From the NCBI RefSeq assembly GCF_963678635.1, contig NC_087068.1, positions 59,319,896 to 59,383,895 of the forward strand: 64,000 nucleotides of DNA, given 5' to 3'. Numbering within the stretch: position 1 is the first letter of the stretch; every line of letters begins with the position of its first letter. Shown in pieces: positions 28,515-37,440 of this stretch. The notes under the pieces are model-generated. The model was given only the letters and a program-made list of their open reading frames with translations. It had not been told where the DNA came from and did not search any database. This stretch comes from Symsagittifera roscoffensis (lineage: Eukaryota; Xenacoelomorpha; Acoela; Convolutidae). A program made the translations under genes and the position numbers.

Positions 28515-29398
28515 TGTGCCAGTCGGTCATATTTGGAAGTTTGACCTTGAGAAGAGCAGAAAACACTTGATTTTGGAGTGAAATTTAATTTTTCAAAATT
28601 TCGAATGGAACATGTCATGCACGATTTTCTCGCGATAACTGAAAATCAGAAAAAGAAAAGAGAACAATTTCAGAACAATTGCGGGAAAGTTGTCAGATAA
28701 AAACGAGTGTGAAATTGCAATTCGCAATTTCCATCATAGTGAACAAGAGTAGAGCTGTCCTATCTGAAATAGAAGACAGAGTGTTCCCGAGAGAACAATT
28801 ATTCGAACTGGACCAGAGTGAACCTTCGACGGAAAGGTGGACAGCTTGAGTGTCCCAATGGTCCACATAAAACTGCAGTCTAGAGTAAAAACTTGTTCTT
28901 GTTGTTAAAACTGACTGACATTAAACTTATCTTAGTTACTTTATTGATTCTTGAGTTGTTTACCGACTTATTTACTTCCTGGTTCTTGAGCGTGCTACAA
29001 TGTGAGTACTTAATTTAATTTCTAGAGTGTTTTTTATGATTGTTATGTTGAGGTAAGGCGAGTTTTAGGTTGATCCATCTGAAATGGATCAAAGTTCCAC
29101 TGTCTAATAAAAAAGCAACTTAACGGATTGTTCCAACCCGGTTTTTAACGGCGTTCATGTATTTTGGGTATTTTGAGACCTAAGTATGGGGACGTTCTTA
29201 ATTCTAGAGTGGGGGGATATTTTGGTAGTAGCCTTAAGCAGTAGCGGGTCGTAGTCTCATGTCACAAGCGAACCGAATTGGCTCCGACTGATTTGAGGTG
29301 GAAAAACACAAGAGATAGTGTCCCTGACTCCCGAGCCAATAGTTATAGGGCCTATTTTTCTTAAGCCTCATGTGTGACTGTAGTAGACGAATGTTACA
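28515..29398 (+). repeat. Gypsy-1 3' LTR
   Basis: It has the same ends and length as 6425-7308 and is about 99.4% identical by eye. AATAAA is at 29106-29111. The following bases (caaatatcac) continue the LINE-B leader. Confidence 0.95.
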
Positions 29399-30298
29399 CA
29401 AATATCACACAGCGACGGAGCGTAGAAAAAGTACCTATTAACGACTGGCAGGCGTCAGTTACCTTAATTCTACTCGTTTTTCACCGTCTCGACCTTGCCA
29501 GTTGATTTTCTGGTCTGTTTAGGGCAAAGTAAAAAGTTACCATTTTTAGGCCATCAGTCAAACGACTTTTGATCAGCTTTCGTTTACATGCGAACACAAC
29601 CACATAGCTGAGTCTCGGATCCTCAGACTACGTGATTGTCATTAAAAACACGACTCGAACAACCTATTTTTATATGTTTTTGTGTGACAGTTTTATATTA
29701 AATCCATTGGAGATGGATTGACCCTTTCCTTTTTCTATCTACTCATGCTCTGAAATATTGAAATAATATCGGTGTTAATTAAGATCTAGGACATTACAGC
29801 AACTGTTGAAGTTAGTTTACCCAGTCCCTTCACATATAACAGTCTCTGGGGGACCAAGCCTCCGCTCCCGTGATTTTCTTGAGATAACACTCTTATCTCC
29901 TATATTTCGTGTCCCGGGAGGGTTCCGTGGTATTTCTCTTCCCCCCACTGAAGCCTCCATCTCCACAAATATCTGTCACTATGGTCCTTATCGTGTGTTA
30001 TTGCCACGATAAGAGGCTTCGTAATTTTCTTGCACGACTGTTCTTTACAATCTCTATCGTGGTTCTGATTTTCGTCTTTTTCATTCAAAATGGCCGTCTT
30101 TTTTCTATTTCTCAGAAATGTTCTTCTTCCAATCGAAATTTTAAAAATAAAAATTCTAGAACATTCTGACCCTCCTTCGCAACACTTTTTCGTTCATAAG
30201 GCCTTTAGTCACTCTTTTTTATGTCGCCGGAAGGTTGTGCTGTGTCATCTGGCAGAATGGCACATTTACCGGGGTAGCAATGGTTGCCCCGCGATAAA
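29399..30298 (+). other. LINE-B 5' leader with nested hairpins
   Basis: No gene. At 29865-29920 CTCCCG/CGGGAG enclose a perfect inner hairpin, GAGATAA-CACTC-TTATCTC (29881-29899). At 29950-30020 GAAGCCTC/GAGGCTTC enclose CTTATCGTG/CACGATAAG. A related leader without the coding part occurs at 43636-44007; both share a cattggagatgga block (29703 and 43980). The structure suggests a regulatory or internal-initiation role, which is inference. Confidence 0.6.
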
Positions 30299-30886
30299 AT
30301 GTCCGACAGAAGATATCACTTGCTCAAGACATCATCTTCAAAAAATCTCCTGATTGCGGATTCTCAAGCACGCCATCTTGATTTTCCAAATTTCAATATC
30401 TTGTCCCTACCTGGGGCCCGAGTTGGTGCGGTCCAAAACTTCTTACCCGAGAAAGACAAATTCAACATCATCGCTCTGCTCATCGGCGGAAACGACGCCT
30501 TCAACGGAAAAGACCCCTCCAGTATACCTGCAGGCGACATTGCTGAAGAGCTGTCAAAGCTAGCCGAGGAGCTGTGTGAACGAGCCAAAAAAGTTTTCGT
30601 CATCGGAATCCCTCATCGTAGTGAGAACCGAGCTCGATCTGCAAAAATAAACGAATTCCTAAGAAAGATAAAAGGAACTTGGAAGTTTAGAGGAGTGAGT
30701 GAAAAAATCCACAGCTCATATCATTTGAAAACTGACGAAGTGCACCTCAGTGAAGAAGGTCTGAAGGGCATTAAAAGTATTCTCAAGAATAAAATCTTAT
30801 ACGATAAACATTCGAACATCTGCAATACAGAAGTACATCTGGTATATTACGAGTGTCGTTTCAAGAACTGTCAGTGCCCCTATTAA
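30299..30886 (+). CDS. LINE-B SGNH/GDSL hydrolase-like ORF
   Basis: The frame is 195 codons from the ATG at 30299 (open from 30284). The blocks of the SGNH fold are visible: LLIADSQARH (block I, Ser after Ala-Asp where the family has Gly-Asp), SLPGARV (block II Gly), LIGGNDAF (block III Asn) and DEVHLSEEG with the Asp-x-x-His pair near residue 150. The length is that of a minimal SGNH esterase. CR1-clade LINEs are known to carry such esterases; a role in membrane or particle interaction has been suggested but is unproven. It precedes the PHD ORF by 150 nt, across a duplicated 29-bp sequence. Confidence 0.8.
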   Translation: MSDRRYHLLKTSSSKNLLIADSQARHLDFPNFNILSLPGARVGAVQNFLPEKDKFNIIALLIGGNDAFNGKDPSSIPAGDIAEELSKLAEELCERAKKVFVIGIPHRSENRARSAKINEFLRKIKGTWKFRGVSEKIHSSYHLKTDEVHLSEEGLKGIKSILKNKILYDKHSNICNTEVHLVYYECRFKNCQCPY

Positions 30887-30900
30887 CGTAAGTAGAAATA

Positions 30901-31001
30901 GTGAACCGCAGGCCTCCCCTTTTCGGGAACCACCAGGTTTGTCTATTTCTTCTTTTTCCCCTGAGTGAGCCACAGGCCTCCCCTTTTCGGGAACCACCAG
31001 G
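30901..31001 (+). repeat. 29-bp direct repeat pair between SGNH ORF and ORF1
   Basis: Identical 29-bp copies at 30909-30937 and 30973-31001 (starting CAGGCCTCCCC and ending GAACCACCAGG), each preceded by GTGARCC, lie 64 bp apart and just before the ORF1 start codon. Their placement in the short intercistronic gap suggests a role in translation of ORF1, but nothing else supports this. Confidence 0.8.
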
Positions 31002-31035
31002 CTTAACTGTTTTTCTATCCATAGTATAAGCAAAA

Positions 31036-31932
31036 ATGGGCAAAAACTGCAAAACATGTAAAAGAGGCTTTGCCGGCAACGAAAAAACATACACTTGTGT
31101 CGCATGCAACGCTCAAATGCATTTGGAACCAACTTGTGTTGGGTTGTCTCTAGTGGCCATAAATGGAATAAAAGAACTAGGGCCGAATGTCATGTTGCTT
31201 TGTAAAACTTGTGTGCAAAATAATGAACGAGACAACTTTATAAGATGCAAAACCCTGGCCAACATAGACGAGAAGCTCTCAAACATTGATGTAACTGAAA
31301 GCCTTAAAAGCATGGAAAGAAGATTTACCGATTTAGTAGATCAAAAAATTGGAAATGCAATGAAAACGACATGCGATAAAGTGGAAAAAACTTATAGTGC
31401 CGTTGTAGCTGCTGAAACCACCACCCGGATAAATCAAGCTCAAACCACTCAACATGCTGCCAGATCTAACTCTGATCACAACATAAATCAAAGTTTTAGG
31501 ATACAAGGGGTCAAAGAGGACCCTGAGAAAACAAAAGGAGAAAACCTTGTCCCAACAAATGACGAAGTAAACGAAATACTAGACATAATTGGAGTGAAGC
31601 CGAAAATAATAGAACTAAAACGACTGGGAAAATTTGATCGTAATCGAATGAAGCCAAGAACACTGCTGGTAACTGTACCTAGCGAACATGGAGCACGACT
31701 AGTACTAGCAAAAAGCCGAGAAATGTGAGAACAATTGGTCGAAAAAGAGGTCTACCTGCTACCAGCATTGACCAAAGAGAGTGCAATTAAAGAGAACGAA
31801 ATCCTTAAGAAACGAAGACAACTACTAGATGAAGGCGTTCCTCGCGAAAAGCGGAAAATAAGGAATCTAGAATTGTTCAATGATGGTGTGAAAGTAACTA
31901 TTGACACTGAAGTTCAGGAACCCCAGCATTGA
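31036..31932 (+). pseudogene. LINE-B ORF1 with PHD-type zinc finger, one internal stop
   Basis: The frame is 298 codons, interrupted once by TGA at 31726-31728 and open in the same frame on both sides. Residues 5-65 form a PHD-like Cys4-His-Cys3 finger (CKTC, CVAC, MHLEPTC, LLCKTC). A coiled-coil-like helix and an RNA-binding-type C-terminus follow: SFRIQGVKE, IELKRLGKFD, PRTLLVTVP and a basic KKRRQLLDEG helix, the same layout as LINE-A ORF1. The protein would coat the LINE RNA. The internal TGA replaces what is probably a Trp or Arg codon. It ends at UGA-CUAG 31930-31936 and runs on in frame into ORF2. Confidence 0.78.
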
Positions 31933-31936
31933 CTAG
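31930..31936 (+). promoter_or_regulatory. UGA-CUAG stop between LINE-B ORF1 and ORF2
   Basis: TGA at 31930-31932 is followed by CTAG with no frame change. The next 65 codons before any usual start contain conserved endonuclease sequence (LNTRS and the TWL block), and there is no ATG. ORF2 can therefore hardly be made except by readthrough (or a non-AUG start). The context is identical to that of LINE-A. Confidence 0.65.
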
Positions 31937-34770
31937 GATTCCTCAACATTCTGCAACTAAATACTAGAAGCCTAATCAACATAGAGAGAAGAACTAAGCT
32001 AGCAAATGCAAATGCAGTTGGAAATTTTAATGTCATATGCTTAAGCAAAACTTGGCTTAACGAGAATATTCAATCATCAGAGCTTTTTCTAAGTGAATAT
32101 AACATCTATAGATCTTATAGAGCTATTGTGAGTGGTAAAAACTGTCACGGAGGCAGCCTAATAGCTGTCAAGAATAGTCTAATTACCGAGGACTTATCCA
32201 CCAAGCATGACATTCCTGATTCATGTGTGCTATGTAGTATAAAACTTCATCAAACTGAAATGATAATTGGCTCATTCTACAATCCGCCAAAAAACAGTAA
32301 TTACAGATACAAAGTGCATGAATTTGAACAACTGATCAAAGCCATTCCTAAAAACAAACCGCTTCTCTTATGTGGGGATTTAAATTTCCCAGAAACAAAC
32401 TGGAACACCCTCACCAGTACTGACGAGGAAGAAAACCGAATACTGCAAATTTTTGAAAATGGACTCTTTAGGCAGGCGATAGATTTCCCAACATGTGTGA
32501 AGAACATACTAGACGTAGCCTTTTATCGGAATTGCTATACAAGTGCCGAACAAGATTTTAACGTTTCCAAGATTTATGACTGCTCAGATTACAATGCCAT
32601 AATGTTGTCTATTGAATGCACGGTATCAGAGCCGAAACCATACTTGGAAAATTTTAGAAGTTTTGGAAATGCCGATTTTGAAGGAATAAACAATTTTATA
32701 AACGAGAACCCATTTGAACCAGTATGCCACACAAACATTAACAAAATGCATGAGGAGTACACCCAATATTTGGATGAAATCATTAAGAGTTTTGTGCCTC
32801 TCAGAACAAGACATAGGAAATCACTTCCACCTTGGATAACAAGTAGCACTTCAAATTTGATCAAAAAGTTACAAACAAAACGGCAATCATGTATACTCAA
32901 ACCGACCAACTACAGAAGACAACAAGTTAAACTGTTTGAAAATTTAGTAACTGAATCATCGGAATTGGACAGGAAAAACTACCAAGAGGAATTGTTTAGA
33001 ACACGGAACACTAATGTAATCTTTAAACACCTAAAGAACTTGAATAAACATACAAGTCTTCCTAAGTTACTCATAAAAGATGAAGATGAAAGCACAAATC
33101 CAAACGAACAAGTCAACATGCTAAACGACTTCTTTCATTCAGTTTTTAATCCTAAAGAAAGTTTTAGTATTAGAGATATTCAATTTGAAAATCCCTTGTT
33201 AACGAATTTTGATGTATCGAAAAAGACAGTAAGTGAGATTTTATCAACTCTGGACGTAACAAAGTCACGCGGCCCAAATGGGTTGCCACCTAGCTTTTTT
33301 CAGAAAACGAACCGCAATATATGCAAACCGATGAACAAACTTTTGAGAAACGTAAAACGCCTACGAAAAATACCTGATTCATGGAAAACAGCTGCAGTTA
33401 CTCCTGTTCACAAAAAAGGTGACCGAAAAATGGTGAACAACTATCGACCAGTTTCGCTATTAAATATTGACAGCAAAGTCCTTGAAAAAAGTATATACAA
33501 AGACCTGTACCCTTACTTTGCCTGGTATTTGACGAAACATCAACACAGTTTTACTAAAGGTAGATCAGTTTTGACAAACATGCTCTCTTTCCTGAAAGAA
33601 ATATATGAAGCGCTTGACAATGACTCAAACGCAGAAATTGTAGCATTCTACACTGACTTTGCAAAAGCCTTTGATAAAGTTCCGCATTTTGATCTACTTA
33701 AGAAAGTTGCACTTATAGGAATAGGAGGCTGCATGTTAGAGGTACTCTATGACTATTTGAAAAACAGGAAACAGTTTGTACGAGTAGACAATATCAGCTC
33801 AAAAGTTTTAGAAGTCACTAGTGGTGTTCCCCAAGGATCACTTTTAGGACCACTGCTCTTTTGCATTTTTATTAACGACCTACCTGAAGTACTCAAATTC
33901 TCTGAACCATATATTTTTGCGGATGATCTTAAACTACTTTCCATCAAAAAAACATCAATTGAAATTCAAGAAGATCTGGACAAAATTCAGCAGTGGGTAA
34001 CTGAAAACAAAATGGAATTCGCACTAGATAAATGTGCAAAAGTAAGTTTTAGGGGCGGAGACGCTAACTCTATGCTTTTTGGTGTAGTGCTTGGAACATC
34101 GATGGTTGTGAAAGATCTGGGAATTTTTGTGTCGGGCGATTTAAGTTGGAAGGTACACATTGAAACAAGATTAAAGAAGGCAAACCAAGTACTGTACCTC
34201 CTGAGAAGAAACCTATCAGCAAAGATAAATACGTTTGTAAAGTTAGGTCTGTATAAGTCACTAATACTCCCAGTGTTATTATACGGACTCTCATGTACAC
34301 ATATATCGAGGGGGGATCAATTGCAGTTGGAGCGATTTCAAAAGAAAGTAATCCGTTGGATCACTGGAAATAAAACGGGAGTGTACATCAACGAACTACG
34401 CTTGCTAAACATTTTACCCCTGCCCATGTTCATCCAGCTAAATAACATCTTACTTCTTGCCAGTCTTGATTCTAATGAACGAAATGAAATAGTGTTAAAC
34501 AGGCGAACCACACGGGCTAGAAATACAGAAATTTTTGAGATGCGAAAAGTGAGAACGGAAAAAGCGAGAAACGAATTTGTTTTCAGAACCAGTAGGATTG
34601 TAAATCGATTAGAACCATATATTCATTTTGATAAACGAATCGGCCTCAAGACGAGAATTTTAAACACGATGTGGAAATTTGTAAACGAGAGATTTTCAGA
34701 AATGACAACGTGCACGTGGCAATTATTCTGTGATTGTATCACGTGCAGAAACAAGTGGACATTGTTTTAG
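31933..34770 (+). CDS. LINE-B ORF2: endonuclease (catalytic Glu lost) + reverse transcriptase
   Basis: The frame is 945 codons read from the leaky stop. Endonuclease blocks: LNTRS (residues 9-13), ICLSKTWL, GGSLIAV, LLCGDLNFPETNW, CSDYNAIML. In the second block the family's catalytic Glu is Lys (codon 39, 32047-32049), so this enzyme should be dead. The SDH block is also changed to SDY. RT blocks: VHKKGDRKMVNNYRPVSLL, FYTDFAKAFDKVPHFDLL, GVPQGSLLGPLLFCIFIND and IFADDLK (about residue 661). The C-terminus carries CTW-x3-C-x-C-x2-C-R as in LINE-A. The RT part from 33274 on is duplicated at 35867-37369. Confidence 0.9.
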   Translation, partial: LGFLNILQLNTRSLINIERRTKLANANAVGNFNVICLSKTWLNENIQSSELFLSEYNIYRSYRAIVSGKNCHGGSLIAVKNSLITEDLSTKHDIPDSCVLCSIKLHQTEMIIGSFYNPPKNSNYRYKVHEFEQLIKAIPKNKPLLLCGDLNFPETNWNTLTSTDEEENRILQIFENGLFRQAIDFPTCVKNILDVAFYRNCYTSAEQDFNVSKIYDCSDYNAIMLSIECTVSEPKPYLENFRSFGNADFEGINNFINENPFEPVCHTNINKMHEEYTQYLDEIIKSFVPLRTRHRKSLPPWITSSTSNLIKKLQTKRQSCILKPTNYRRQQVKLFENLVTESSELDRKNYQEELFRTRNTNVIFKHLKNLNKHTSLPKLLIKDEDESTNPNEQVNMLNDFFHSVFNPKESFSIRDIQFENPLLTNFDVSKKTVSEILSTLDVTKSRGPNGLPPSFFQKTNRNICKPMNKLLRNVKRLRKIPDSWKTAAVTPVHKKGDRKMVNNYRPVSLLNIDSKVLEKSIYKDLYPYFAWYLTKHQHSFTKGRSVLTNMLSFLKEIYEALDNDSNAEIVAFYTDFAKAFDKVPHFDLLKKVALIGIGGCMLEVLYDYLKNRKQFVRVDNISSKVLEVTSGVPQGSLLGPLLFCIFINDLPEVLKFSEPYIFADDLKLLSIKKTSIEIQEDLDKIQQWVTENKMEFALDKCAKVSFRGGDANSMLFGVVLGTSMVVKDLGIFVSGDLSWKVHIETRLKKANQVLYLLRRNLSAKINTFVKLGLYKSLILPVLLYGLSCTHISRGDQLQLERFQKKVIRWITGNKTGVYINELRLLNILPLPMFIQLNNILLLASLDSNERNEIVLNRRTTRARNTEIFEMRKVRTEKARNEFVFRTSRIVNRLEPYIHFDKRIGLKTRILNTMWKFVNERFSEMTTCTWQLFCDCITCRNKWTLF

Positions 34771-34816
34771 AGAAGACGCCGGGACCAAGAAGCCCAACAG
34801 CAGTGCTGTGAATCCC

Positions 34817-34817
34817 C

Positions 34818-34846
<29 letters not shown>
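34817..34846 (+). repeat. (CAA)10 tail of LINE-B
   Basis: Ten CAA units close LINE-B; the sequence then passes through aacatt into minus-strand old-LINE RT. The duplicated copy has eight units (37416-37439). Confidence 0.9.
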
Positions 34847-34848
<2 letters not shown>

Positions 34849-34850
34849 TT

Positions 34851-35866
34851 ATCAAAACTAATTAAGGTGGTTTTATCTGAATTAATTGTTAGTTTATTTA
34901 AATTCATCCATTCTGACATCTTTGTGACATCCTCTTGGAAACATTCAAACCGTGCGCTATCAAAGGCTATGTTGGTATCATCCGCAAACAGAAAAACTTT
35001 TGAGCTAGATGCAGCAAGGTGCAAATCATTTATATACACCAAAAAGAGAAGGGGACCTAAAACAGATCCCTGGGGAACACCGGTGGTCACTGGCAACCAA
35101 TCCGACGAATAGTCATTTATTTGAACACATTGAAATCTGTTGTTTAAGTAACTGTTAAACCAAGCGAGACAATTATCCGGGATACCATAATTTTCCAATT
35201 TACTCAAAAGAATTTTCATATCCAGAGTGTCAAATGCTTTCTTCAAGTCAACAAATAGGCTGCATTTAATTTTCTTGTCTTTACACATTCTTAATCTTTC
35301 ATTTAATTCAGCTAACGCATCAATGGTTGCCAACTTTTGCCGGAAACCAAATTGTCCTTCGTAAATAATATTAAATTTTTCAAGGTAACTATACAATCTA
35401 GAGTGCATGATTTTCTCAAAGATTTTGCCACAGCTATTTAAGAGTGCAATTGGATGGTAATTGCTAATATCCAATTTGCTCTCAGATTTATGCAGAGGCA
35501 TAACTTTAGCATATTTCAGCGCCTGAGGAAAGGTGCCACTTCTAAATGATAAGTTAATTAGATAAGTTAAGTAGGGAGCTAGACCAAAACAGGTTTTAAT
35601 GAGGAACATGTTACTTATTTCATCCATGCCACAAAAATTTGTTGGTTTCAGGCTATCAATAGTGTATTCAGGCTATCAAACGAGCATTCAAAAAGGTACA
35701 TAGAATGAGTCACACTTTCAGGTTGGACGACTTTATTGCCACAGGCAATTTTTTTTTGGCAAGCTTTAATCCAATTGTAGCAAAGTAGTCGTTGAAAGCA
35801 TTGGATATGGTGTGCGGATCAGAAACATTAGTCCCTTCTAACTGTATGGTGGGTACCTTTGAACTT
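34851..35866 (-). pseudogene. Old-LINE RT fragment, duplication copy 1
   Basis: Minus-strand RT sequence: [87 protein letters not shown], then KTTLISFDN, where LINE-B cuts it. A 20-bp tandem duplication near 35655-35680 shifts the frame just before the block starting at 35627. The frame running on into the CAA repeat (poly-Val) is an artefact of the junction. Downstream residues lie at 5744-6417. Confidence 0.85.
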
Positions 35867-37369
35867 CCAAATGGGTTGCCACCTAGCTTTTTTCAGAAAA
35901 CGAACCGCAATATATGCAAACCGATGAACTAACTTTTGAGAAACGTAAAACGCCTACGAAAAATACCTGATTCATGGAAAACAGCTGCAGTTACTCCTGT
36001 TCACAAAAAAGGTGACCGAAAAATGGTGAACAACTATCGACCAGTATCGCTATTAAATATTGACAGCAAAGTCCTTGAAAAATGTATATACAAAGACCTG
36101 TACCCTTACTTTGCCTGGTATTTGACGAAACATCAACACAGTTTTACTAAAGGTAGATCAGTTTTGACAAACATGCTCTCTTTCCTGAAAGAAATATATG
36201 AAGCGCTTGACAATGACTCAAACGCAGAAATTGTAGCATTCTACACTGACTTTGCAAAAGCCTTTGATAAAGTTCCGCATTTTGATCTACTTAAGAAAGT
36301 TGCACTTATAGGAATAGGAGGCTGCATGTTAGAGGTACTCTATGACTATTTGAAAAACAGGAAACAGTTTGTACGAGTAGACAATATCAGCTCAAAAGTT
36401 TTAGAAGTCACTAGTGGTGTTCCCCAAGGATCACTTTTAGGACCACTGCTCTTTTGCATTTTTATTAACGACCTACCTGAAGTACTCAAATTCTCTGAAC
36501 CATATATTTTTGCGGATGATCTTAAACTACTTTCCATCAAAAAAACATCAATTGAAATTCAAGAAGATCTGGACAAAATTCAGCAGTGGGTAACTGAAAA
36601 CAAAATGGAATTCGCACTAGATAAATGTGCAAAAGTAAGTTTTAGGGGCGGAGACGCTAACTCTATGCTTTTTGGTGTAGTGCTTGGAACATCGATGGTT
36701 GTGAAAGATCTGGGAATTTTTGTGTCGGGCGATTTAAGTTGGAAGGTACACATTGAAACAAGATTAAAGAAGGCAAACCAAGTACTGTACCTCCTGAGAA
36801 GAAACCTATCAGCAAAGATAAATACGTTTGTAAAGTTAGGTCTGTATAAGTCACTAATACTCCCAGTGTTATTATACGGACTCTCATGTACACATATACA
36901 TATATCGAGGGGGGATCAATTGCAGTTGGAGCGATTTCAAAAGAAAGTAATCCGTTGGATCACTGGAAATAAAACGGGAGTGTACATCAACGAACTACGC
37001 TTGCTAAACATTTTACCCCTGCCCATGTTCATCCAGCTAAATAACATCTTTTTTCTTGCCAGTCTTGATTCTAATGAACGAAATGAAATAGTGTTAAACA
37101 GGCGAACCACACGGGCTAGAAATACAGAAATTTTTGAGATGCGAAAAGTGAGAACGGAAAAAGCGAGAAACGAATTTGTTTTCAGAACCAGTAGGATTGT
37201 AAATCGATTAGAACCATATATTCATTTTGATAAACGAATCGGCCTCAAGACGAGAATTTTAAACACGATGTGGAAATTTGTAAACGAGAGATTTTCAGAA
37301 ATGACAACGTGCACGTGGCAATTATTCTGTGATTGTATCACGTGCAGAAACAAGTCGACATTGTTTTAG
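35867..37369 (+). pseudogene. Truncated second copy of LINE-B RT
   Basis: This is the duplicated 3' half of LINE-B ORF2 with no endonuclease and no promoter. A TAA at 35927-35929 (AAA in copy 1) interrupts it, after which the frame is open from 35936 to the stop, including FADD and the Cys-rich tail. Compared with copy 1 it gains two residues (His-Ile) from a 6-bp insertion near 36895. Confidence 0.88.
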
Positions 37370-37440
37370 AGAAGACGCCGGGACCAAGAAGCCCAACAGC
37401 TGTGCTGTGAATCCCCAACAACAACAACAACAACAACAAC

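Larger units (their letters stand above)
6425..29398 (+). mobile_element. Gypsy-1: 23-kb LTR retrotransposon with gag, pol-macro and giant third ORF
   Basis: Two 884-bp direct LTRs (6425-7308 and 28515-29398) start with TG and end with CA. They enclose gag (9855-12677), pol (12678-18662) and a 2,951-codon third frame (19230-28085). Domain order PR-RT-RH-IN places it in the Gypsy (Metaviridae) class; typical members are 5-8 kb, so this one is three to four times longer. LTRs differ at about five sites by eye and the frames are intact, indicating recent insertion. The flanking target bases are ccaa on the left and caaa on the right, an imperfect 4-bp duplication, or caa if only three. Host and family name are unknown to me. 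Confidence 0.93.
29399..34846 (+). mobile_element. LINE-B: CR1-like LINE with SGNH ORF, PHD ORF1 and EN-RT ORF2
   Basis: This is the body of a plus-strand LINE whose first seven bases lie at 6418-6424. The order is a ~900-nt structured leader, an SGNH-hydrolase ORF (30299-30886), a PHD-finger ORF1 (31036-31932), ORF2 (31933-34770) and a 3' tail of ten CAA units (34817-34846), followed by the target duplication aacatt. An esterase-like ORF is a known trait of CR1-clade LINEs. This copy is probably dead: ORF1 has an internal TGA and the endonuclease has lost its catalytic Glu. Its right part is included in a 2.6-kb tandem duplication. Confidence 0.85.

Noticed and set aside
34767-34860. Poly-valine C-terminus on the minus-strand RT ORF
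   Set aside because: It comes from reading through the LINE-B CAA tail at the insertion junction, not from a real protein end.
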